A stretch of 12,452 nt of DNA from Bacteroidales bacterium (lineage in GTDB: Bacteria; Bacteroidota; Bacteroidia; Bacteroidales; JALTDM01). The notes below the pieces were generated by a model. The model was not told the origin of the DNA, searched no databases, and was given only the letters and a program-made list of their open reading frames with translations. Positions 7,299 through 12,452 of the stretch are shown here, one piece after another. A program made the translations under genes and the position numbers. Numbering within the stretch: position 1 is the stretch's first letter; every line of letters begins with the position of its first letter. The stretch lies in NCBI GenBank assembly GCA_027074135.1, contig JALTDM010000079.1, positions 1 through 12,452 of the forward strand, given 5' to 3'.

Positions 7299-8873
7299 TT
7301 ACCACCACACTTGGTTTCCTTCTTTGTCAAGAGTGAAAATTCGTTCTTCTTTACGTCCGTCCTTTTTCACTAACCAATACAAAGCACCCGAAGGTACATC
7401 TTTAAACTTCAACGGCTTATCTTTTTTTGAAGTTGCTTCACCTGCTTTTATCCATTTACAGTCCCAATAAAATAATTCATAGACTTTTCCGGGCTCAAAA
7501 GTCGCTTTGCTGATTTTGTCGGTAGTCTTGTAAATAGACCTTCTAGTAGTTGAATACGCAACAAGTTCTATTTTATTGTTTGTATCCGGAACAAAATATG
7601 TGAGTTTACCCAAAGTATCAAGCAAAAAAGGATAATTGGCAGGTATCACTTTAGACTTTTGATTGTAATATACGGGCAAATACATAATATCCATCCCGAC
7701 ATTTTTGAAATATGCCTTATTCCCCTCAATATTTCCCCAATCAATAGGTCTCCAATCACCGTCATTAAATACAGCAATGTAAGCATAATCTGAGCTGTCG
7801 GGTTTTTCTTCTTTTAACTCTACTTCAAAATTGGCAACTTTCACATAATCAGGCGTAACATCTTTGTAACGGTCAAAATTCAACCAACTTGGTATTTTTT
7901 CATACTTAGGTGCAATATTCACAAGGGCATCTTTTTGATGGGCAAAAGTTTTTCTGTAAACCTTAGCTTTCTTATTGTCCAACCTGTATTCACCGGGGTT
8001 ATCCAATCCGCCCATAAAAATTACCACATTTTTATTTGAGTCCAAAGTCGCATTCCAAGCATGGTTGTTTCCCGTATTCGGCCAATAAGGCACATAATCG
8101 CTCATTACAGGCACGCCCACGGCACGCATAGCATAAATTGCCAAATTGGTCATATCTTCACAACGCCCCATATGGTTTTTTAGCATTTCCGAAAGCCCTT
8201 GATCTGTCGGATGAAAATAAAAACGCGCATCAAATTTAAACCAACTTTTTATGTCATTATTTATCACTGTTGCCACCTTTGAAGGATCTTTGCAATTTTT
8301 CATGCTGTCAACAACCCATTGATATTTTTTGGCAAAATACGACCTCCAGTCTTCCAAAGGTTCATTACTGCCTCTGTATGGAAGCACATATTCACAAAAT
8401 TCGTCAAAAGTTAGATTTTTTGCCCAAGGATATTGCCAAGTCTTAAAAGCCAACTCAATGTTTTCTATAAGATAATCGGCTGTTATTGCATAAATATCAT
8501 AAATAATGGTATCAAGTTTCCAATCAAAATCACCTATTTTTTTCTTCAAAGAATCACGGGCATTTCTCATTGCATCATAATCAGGATAATCCAATACCCT
8601 GAAAGCAACTGGATTTCCTGCCGTATCTACAAGTTTTGCACGCACATACGAATGCCCCGGCATATTACCGATAAGGAAATATGCAGCTTTAAGTTTCAGC
8701 GAATCTTTAGGATTGAACCTGTAACGGTTAATCACTTTCATCAATTCGGCTTTGTTTTCTTTGGCACTGTCCAATGCTATCTTTACATTATCGGGAATAG
8801 GTTGCAAATTTGAAAAATTACACGACCACAACAATATAAACAACAAAGGAACGATTAAAACTATTCTTTTCAT
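7299..8873 (-). CDS. Transglutaminase-like lipoprotein
   Basis: A 524-residue exported lipoprotein. Residues 1-18 form a lipoprotein signal ending in LLWSC, with C18 as the acylated cysteine. No acidic run follows C18, so the surface-export signal known from some Bacteroidetes lipoproteins is not obvious. The papain-like transglutaminase core is in the middle: MGRCEDMTNLAIYAMRAVGVPV (C238, on the helix typical of the family), GNNHAWNATLD (H271), and an aspartate for the triad, either D278 or D291. In bacteria such domains are mostly peptidases or amidases rather than cross-linkers. The first ~200 residues look helical and charged; the last ~180 (~345-524) look like two small beta domains, with a final DKEGNQVWW. 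Bacteroidetes have many such lipoproteins of unknown substrate. It is first in a run of minus-strand genes and has its own candidate promoter at 8915-8923. Confidence 0.8.
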   Translation of the reverse strand: MKRIVLIVPLLFILLWSCNFSNLQPIPDNVKIALDSAKENKAELMKVINRYRFNPKDSLKLKAAYFLIGNMPGHSYVRAKLVDTAGNPVAFRVLDYPDYDAMRNARDSLKKKIGDFDWKLDTIIYDIYAITADYLIENIELAFKTWQYPWAKNLTFDEFCEYVLPYRGSNEPLEDWRSYFAKKYQWVVDSMKNCKDPSKVATVINNDIKSWFKFDARFYFHPTDQGLSEMLKNHMGRCEDMTNLAIYAMRAVGVPVMSDYVPYWPNTGNNHAWNATLDSNKNVVIFMGGLDNPGEYRLDNKKAKVYRKTFAHQKDALVNIAPKYEKIPSWLNFDRYKDVTPDYVKVANFEVELKEEKPDSSDYAYIAVFNDGDWRPIDWGNIEGNKAYFKNVGMDIMYLPVYYNQKSKVIPANYPFLLDTLGKLTYFVPDTNNKIELVAYSTTRRSIYKTTDKISKATFEPGKVYELFYWDCKWIKAGEATSKKDKPLKFKDVPSGALYWLVKKDGRKEERIFTLDKEGNQVWW

Positions 8874-8914
8874 AAATTCAATATTAGCAATTCAACAAAA
8901 ACATAAAATCAAGT

Positions 8915-8923
8915 GTAAAGGTA
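8915..8923 (-). promoter_or_regulatory. Candidate -7 promoter box for the transglutaminase-like gene
   Basis: On the minus strand this reads TACCTTTAC, one base from the common Bacteroidetes form TACCTTTGC (consensus TAnnTTTG). It is 41 bases upstream of the start codon at 8873, a sensible leader length. No clear TTTG is found at the -33 position. Confidence 0.4.
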
Positions 8924-8930
8924 GTGAAAA

Positions 8931-9059
8931 ATGGGAATTATTAGCTTAGAAAATCGGGAAAAGATATTTACTAACAATTTTATTCAAAATAAACTTACAA
9001 AAAAGATAGGATTTCTTGTTAGAGAGACTTATTTAGACTATCTTAATAAGCCAAAATAG
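8931..9059 (+). CDS. Possible small protein, 42 residues, unrecognised
   Basis: An ATG at 8931 opens a 42-codon frame ending with TAG at 9057-9059. The product begins MGIISLENREKIF and ends KKIGFLVRETYLDYLNKPK. It is basic, has no hydrophobic segment long enough for a membrane helix, and has a coding-like amino acid mix (E, R, Y, D, L). It lies in the 246-base spacer between a minus-strand gene and a broken plus-strand gene, and its start lies 8 bases beyond the candidate promoter of the minus-strand gene, so the two signals conflict. It could be a real small protein, the remnant of a lost gene, or chance. I recognise no family. Confidence 0.22.
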   Translation: MGIISLENREKIFTNNFIQNKLTKKIGFLVRETYLDYLNKPK

Positions 9060-9100
9060 AACTATGATAACAACAAATTGCTAAAACATTTCAAAACCTG

Positions 9101-9119
9101 TTAATAGCACATTAGCAAA
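9101..9119. repeat. Short piece of the 8-bp repeat before a TTG start
   Basis: TTAATAGC (9101-9108) and ACATTAGC (9109-9116) match the octamers at 5223 and 7235, followed by AAA and then the TTG codon at 9120-9122. AAATTG corresponds to the first bases of an AAATTAGC unit, so the repeat seems to run into the start codon of the next gene. The orientation is the same as in the other two arrays, although the neighbouring gene is on the plus strand here. Confidence 0.55.
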
Positions 9120-9869
9120 TTGAAAAAAATAATATTTATTCTTGCTTTTCTGCCAATGCTGGCAGCAGCACAGGAAACATTAGACAGCCTTATAGGCTGC
9201 TATGCAGGTACTTTTATGTACAGAGAAGACCCCGACACCGTATGGACTACTTTAAGACCCGATACGCTGATTGTGTTTGATGTGGGTCTTGTTCAATTTA
9301 ATGATACATTCAGTTATGATGTAGTAAGCTGGTTTTTAGTAGAACCTAATTATAATAATCCTCACACATATTCAGAAGATGACTTTTCTTTTTGTACTAT
9401 CGCCCTCGGGTTTGACGAATGTAATTATTCAACTATTGATGAAATAAGGCAAGCACTATGCGATGATATAATGATGAAATTAGTTTTTACCTAACACGAC
9501 AGTGTTCATTTTTTGGTGCAATGCTTTCAGCCCAGGCAATACGAGAAAATGAGATATGCGTGGTTCTAAGGAGTAAAATACACTTTCGAGATACCCGACA
9601 GTCTGCAAAATATATCCGCACCGATAATAAGAATAAACAACTTGGATATAACTCTTTATCCGAATCCCGTAAACGAAGTCCTGAATATAACCCTGAGCAA
9701 AAAAGAAAAAGTTACGGTAATAATACACGATATCACAGGTAAAGAAATTTACGGTAGCGATTACAACTCACAACACATAAGCATCAATTTTAAAGGCTAT
9801 GCAAAAGGTGTGTATCTCGTTACGGTAAAAAACAAAAACGGAGCGGTAACGAAGAAAATTGTTTATTAA
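9120..9869 (+). pseudogene. Broken gene for a secreted protein with T9SS sorting domain
   Basis: The first part (9120-9494) would encode 124 residues with a signal peptide at ~1-18 (MKKIIFILAFLPMLAAAQ) followed by an acidic, aromatic-rich region of no family I know. It ends at TAA (9492-9494). The same frame then has a second TAA at 9567-9569 and is open again from 9570 to 9869. This last part carries a T9SS type A sorting domain: DITLYPNPVNEVLNI from 9642, HDITGKEIYG, and GVYLVTVKNKNG before the end. The last part has no ATG of its own, and the two ends are exactly what a T9SS cargo should have, so they are most simply one gene with two stops or several small frameshifts between 9480 and 9575. 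The only start is TTG at 9120, with an in-frame stop (TAG) just upstream at 9105. A read error is an alternative. No function can be given. Confidence 0.65.
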
Positions 9870-9889
9870 TTATTACTTGTTATTAATAT

Positions 9890-9909
9890 AAACGGGCTTT
9901 AGCCTGTTT
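9890..9909 (+). terminator. Short GC-rich hairpin after the broken gene
   Basis: AAACGGGC and GCCTGTTT pair over 8 bp (one G-U pair) around a TTTA loop. It begins 20 bases after the stop at 9869 and runs into TTTG TTAGTT on the 3' side. It is the most GC-rich spot in the spacer. It would serve as a rho-independent terminator with a poor U-run; the form cGGGCTTTAGCCcg also resembles short dispersed palindromes seen between genes in Bacteroidetes. Confidence 0.45.
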
Positions 9910-9947
9910 GTTAGTTCCGATACTTTATGTATATGATCAGACCAGTC

Positions 9948-10006
9948 TTTTAAGGTAGAGCTATAAAAGTAATTCTACTTTTAGCTTTATACCTAGTAAA
10001 ATTTTT
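9948..10006 (+). terminator. Long imperfect hairpin followed by a T-run
   Basis: Nested inverted segments pair in order: TTTTA (9948-9952) with TAAAA (9997-10001), AGGTA (9953-9957) with TACCT (9990-9994), AGCT with AGCT, and AAAAGTA with TACTTTT around an ATTC loop, separated by small bulges. Five T follow directly at 10002-10006. The shape fits an intrinsic terminator or the 3' end of a small RNA on the plus strand. The stem is mostly A-U, so it would be weak by E. coli standards. Confidence 0.4.
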
Positions 10007-10166
10007 GTTATATTTTCAGCAAGTAAAATATATTGCTAAACATTTGTTTCCCGAAAGTTAAAAATTTCTAAAACTTACTATTACGTAATTTAGGTTTAAT
10101 TAACATACTTAACTTTGACTTAGCAACATTACATTATATTCAAACCAACACATTTTAAAAATTATG

Positions 10167-10174
10167 TATCTTTG
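10167..10174 (+). promoter_or_regulatory. Promoter -7 box for rpoN
   Basis: TATCTTTG is a perfect match to the Bacteroidetes -7 consensus TAnnTTTG. It is 18 bases before the rpoN ATG, which implies a leader of about a dozen bases. A TTTG at the usual -33 spacing is not present; the nearest upstream TTTG (10114-10117) is too far away. Confidence 0.55.
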
Positions 10175-10192
10175 TAAAAAAATGGAAAACTA

Positions 10193-11683
10193 ATGGCGAC
10201 TTCTAAGCAAAAACAAATTCAAACACAACAACAAAAACTTACACCACAGCAAATTACAGCAATTAAACTTTTGGAAATACCCACAATTGAATTGGATACC
10301 AGGATAAAAGAAGAATTGGAAAAAAATCCTCTGCTGGAAGAAGGTGAACCCGTAGATGAATTTGAAATTGACAACCCATCGGAAACAGAAGAAGAAACAC
10401 AAGAAAAAGACGAGTTTGAACAGGCATTAGACGATTTCGACCCGGAAGAATACCTGAACGATATTGACGAATACCCCGAATATAAACTTAACCTGCCAAA
10501 AGACAAAAATGTAGAAGAAAGGCAAATACCGATGGCTGTGCAACCTTCTTTTAGGGACAGCTTGGAAAACCAACTTACTTTAAACTTTGATTTGACTGAT
10601 AATCAAAAAATCATTGCAGACTATATCCTTGGGAATTTGGACGACGACGGATACCTCAGAAGAGATATTACTTCAATAGCAGATGATATTGCCTTTAAAC
10701 AAGGAGTGGATGTAAGCGACGAAGAAGTCAGAGAAACACTAAAAATAATTCAACAACTTGACCCACCGGGAATAGCTGCTCAAAGCCTCCAAGAATCAAT
10801 GATTATCCAACTGGAAAGGAAACTCGAAAATGAGAAAAATTCTGAAATACTACAACTTGCCCTTAAAATTGTAAAAGAATATTTTGAAGAACTCGGAAAG
10901 AAACATTATGAAAAAATAATGTCTAAACTCGGTATAAATCGAGAAGTTCTGGAAAAGGTATTGGACGAAATAAAAAAGCTCAACCCCAAACCCGGCATGG
11001 CTTTGAACGAGGCAGTCTCTAAAAACTTCAATACAATAACACCTGACTTCATTTTGGATATAGACGACAACAATGAAATTACCGTAACATTAAACGATAA
11101 AAACTCACCGAAACTCCGCATAAACAAGCAATACGAACAACTTTTGAAAAGACTTGACAGCAAAAACAATAAAGACAAAAAAGAAAAAGAGACAACCAAA
11201 TTCATTAAAAAGAACAAAGAAGATGCAGAGTGGTTTATTACTGCGCTGTCACAAAGGCAAAAAACCATGCTGCACACAATGAAAGAAATAGCCAAACATC
11301 AAAAAGGCTTTTTCCTCACCCAAGATGACAAAAACATCAAACCGATGATACTTAAAGATATAGCCGACCAAACAGGCTATGATGTATCAACAATTTCCAG
11401 AGTAGTAAGCAACAAGTACGTCCAAACACCATTCGGCATTTATCCGTTAAAATATTTTTTCAGCGACAAACTACAAACAAGTTCCGGAGAAGATGTTTCC
11501 ACCCGAAAGATTAAAGAAATTATCAAAGAGATTATCGACAATGAAGATAAGCACAAACCATATTCTGACGACAAAATAGCACAAATATTAAAAAACAAAG
11601 GCTTTAAAATTGCACGCAGGACGGTGGCAAAATACAGGGAACAAATGAATATTCCGGATTCAAGGCTGAGAAAAGAAATTTAA
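10193..11683 (+). CDS. rpoN: RNA polymerase sigma-54 factor
   Basis: A full-length sigma-54 of 496 residues, which directs RNA polymerase to -24/-12 promoters and needs an ATP-driven enhancer-binding activator to open DNA. Region I is at ~1-50, with the glutamine/leucine-rich activator-interacting stretch (QQQKLTPQQITAIKLLEIP, 12-30). The acidic region II is at ~50-110 (many E and D). The core-binding domain (~115-310) includes GNLDDDGYL (147-155) and QLDPPGIAAQSLQE (188-201). The helix-turn-helix region is at ~385-425 (LKDIADQTGYDVSTISRVV). The RpoN box ARRTVAKYRE (474-483), which reads the -24 element, sits close to the C-terminus. The first ATG gives the expected N-terminus. It overlaps the stop of a three-codon frame (ATG GAA AAC TAA at 10182-10193). 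No activator gene lies in the window. The next gene starts one base after this stop, so an operon with polysaccharide export is likely. Confidence 0.96.
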   Translation: MATSKQKQIQTQQQKLTPQQITAIKLLEIPTIELDTRIKEELEKNPLLEEGEPVDEFEIDNPSETEEETQEKDEFEQALDDFDPEEYLNDIDEYPEYKLNLPKDKNVEERQIPMAVQPSFRDSLENQLTLNFDLTDNQKIIADYILGNLDDDGYLRRDITSIADDIAFKQGVDVSDEEVRETLKIIQQLDPPGIAAQSLQESMIIQLERKLENEKNSEILQLALKIVKEYFEELGKKHYEKIMSKLGINREVLEKVLDEIKKLNPKPGMALNEAVSKNFNTITPDFILDIDDNNEITVTLNDKNSPKLRINKQYEQLLKRLDSKNNKDKKEKETTKFIKKNKEDAEWFITALSQRQKTMLHTMKEIAKHQKGFFLTQDDKNIKPMILKDIADQTGYDVSTISRVVSNKYVQTPFGIYPLKYFFSDKLQTSSGEDVSTRKIKEIIKEIIDNEDKHKPYSDDKIAQILKNKGFKIARRTVAKYREQMNIPDSRLRKEI

Positions 11684-11684
11684 A

Positions 11685-12434
11685 ATGAAAAGACTTTTTT
11701 ACATACTATTTATTTTAACGGCAACAATTATTTTTCTTTCGAGTTGTAGAGTATTTTACCCTAATCAAATGTTTAAAACAGGCAAAGATTTCAAATACAA
11801 CAATTTTGACACAACAGGTGTAAAAGAGTATGTAATAAGACCTTACGACAAACTTGATGTTCGGGTATTTACCAATAAAGGGTACCAACTTGTAGATATG
11901 AATAAACAGCTACCTCAGTCAGCAGCAATTCCCGAATACACGGTTGATAAAAAAGGAAAAGTGAAATTGCCGATGATAGACTATGTAAAAATAACCGGAT
12001 ATACGATTGAACAAGCTGAATCATTTCTTGAAAAAGAATATAGTAAATACATAAAAGATCCTTTTGTAAAACTAAATGTGACGAACAGAAGAGTTTTCGT
12101 ATTCTCCGCCGGCTCCGAAAAAGGCGATGTTGTGTATATGGACAATGATAATTTTACACTTATCGAAGCACTTGCAAAAGTAGGTGGAATATCCTCTTTC
12201 TCAGAAGCATACAAAATTAAACTTATTCGAGGAGATTTAAACCATCCACAAGTTTTTGTTTTCAACATAAGGTCGTTGAAAAATATGAAGAAGTCGAACT
12301 TCGTTTTACAATCTAACGATATTATATATGTAGATGCCAGACCTAAATATGCTTCAAGAATTTTAAATGAACTTTCACCATACCTGAGTTTACTCACATC
12401 AATTTTGTTTTTATACAGTATTTTTCACGGATAA
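11685..12434 (+). CDS. Wza-type polysaccharide export lipoprotein
   Basis: A 249-residue outer-membrane lipoprotein of the polysaccharide biosynthesis/export family, which forms the exit channel for capsule or exopolysaccharide. A lipoprotein signal ends in FLSSC (C21). The Poly_export domain is at ~46-135 (EYVIRPYDKLDVRVF, then YTVDKKGKVKLPMIDYVKITGYT with the D-x-x-G-x-I/V-x-x-P core). An SLBB-like domain is at ~136-215 (VFVFSAGSEKGDVVY, LIEALAKVGGIS, LQSNDIIYVDAR). A hydrophobic C-terminal segment (~230-247) would be the membrane-spanning helix, as in Wza. The protein is shorter than E. coli Wza (~380 residues), because it has only one SLBB unit, as is common in Bacteroidetes. The gene begins one base after the rpoN stop and another gene begins four bases after its own stop, so it belongs to an operon that probably continues with the Wzc-like partner. 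Confidence 0.9.
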   Translation: MKRLFYILFILTATIIFLSSCRVFYPNQMFKTGKDFKYNNFDTTGVKEYVIRPYDKLDVRVFTNKGYQLVDMNKQLPQSAAIPEYTVDKKGKVKLPMIDYVKITGYTIEQAESFLEKEYSKYIKDPFVKLNVTNRRVFVFSAGSEKGDVVYMDNDNFTLIEALAKVGGISSFSEAYKIKLIRGDLNHPQVFVFNIRSLKNMKKSNFVLQSNDIIYVDARPKYASRILNELSPYLSLLTSILFLYSIFHG

Positions 12435-12438
12435 ATTT

Positions 12439-12452
12439 ATGAAATATGAAAA
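12439..12452 (+). CDS. First codons of the next gene (3' end outside window)
   Basis: ATG AAA TAT GAA AA begins four bases after the stop of the export lipoprotein and stays open to the window edge. Spacing and strand suggest the next operon member. In many Bacteroidetes clusters this would be the Wzc-like chain-length regulator/tyrosine kinase, but four codons cannot show it. Confidence 0.35.

Larger units (their letters stand above)
9870..10192. other. 323-base spacer upstream of rpoN
   Basis: No ORF beyond about ten codons is visible here. The spacer holds two hairpins that could end transcription from the left (9890-9909 and 9948-10006), a further AT-only dyad (10009-10016 with 10025-10032), an AT-rich stretch, and the rpoN promoter box at 10167-10174. 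Confidence 0.6.

Noticed and set aside
5271..8873. Polysaccharide utilisation locus
   Set aside because: No SusC/SusD pair, no carbohydrate-active enzymes and no hybrid two-component sensor are present; the genes are a peptidase and a transglutaminase-like lipoprotein.
9492..9569. Stop-codon reassignment or programmed recoding
   Set aside because: TAA ends several intact genes in the window (pseI, rpoN, wza-type), and nothing around the two stops suggests a recoding signal.
9521..9742. A 73-codon plus-strand frame inside the broken gene
   Set aside because: Its product is arginine/lysine-rich and out of frame with the T9SS sorting domain. At most its start may be a shifted part of the broken gene.
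10009..10032. AT-only inverted repeat (TATATTTT / AAAATATA) as a terminator
   Set aside because: Eight A-T pairs with an 8-base loop are expected by chance in such AT-rich sequence, and the stem would be weak.
10906..11295. A 129-codon serine/phenylalanine-rich minus-strand frame
   Set aside because: It is the typical antisense shadow of a lysine/glutamate-rich gene (rpoN); rpoN is unambiguous.

Overview
The window reads as ordinary chromosome from a low-GC member of the Bacteroidetes (Bacteroidota). The evidence is: two proteins ending in type IX secretion (T9SS) sorting domains, promoter-like boxes of the TAnnTTTG type rather than E. coli -35/-10 pairs, little sign of Shine-Dalgarno sequences, many short lipobox or signal-peptide starts, and AT-rich spacers carrying octamer repeats. 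I see no rRNA, tRNA, CRISPR array, prophage or insertion sequence.

Left block (2-2684, + strand): the end of an ATP-grasp-like enzyme, a pseudaminic acid synthase (PseI type) and a GT-B glycosyltransferase, packed with gaps of 7 and 0 bases. This is probably the end of a nonulosonic acid (sialic-acid-like sugar) and surface-glycan cluster. It meets the next block tail to tail, with a 17-base overlap.

Middle block (2668-8873, all - strand): in transcription order this holds a transglutaminase-like lipoprotein, an M1 zinc aminopeptidase with a T9SS tail, a GH73-like glucosaminidase with two LysM domains, a radical SAM/SPASM protein whose start overlaps the glucosaminidase stop (TAATG), and a small DUF2721-type membrane protein. 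Most of these are exported or envelope proteins. The spacers at 5223-5270 and 7235-7290 are filled by degenerate 8-bp tandem repeats.

Right block (8931-12452, + strand): a doubtful 42-codon ORF, then a broken gene for a secreted T9SS-type protein (two in-frame TAA stops) that begins with TTG right after another piece of the octamer repeat. A 323-base spacer with two hairpins follows. Then comes rpoN (sigma-54) with a clear TAnnTTTG box, followed one base later by a Wza-type polysaccharide export lipoprotein and the first codons of a further gene.

Taken together, the window concerns the cell envelope: sugar synthesis and transfer, capsule/EPS export, peptidoglycan cleavage and secreted peptidases. 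I did not find a convincing new defence, mobile or biosynthetic system. The points most worth a second look are the octamer arrays, the broken T9SS gene, the strongly basic linker of the LysM protein, its coupling to a radical SAM gene, and the rpoN-wza arrangement.
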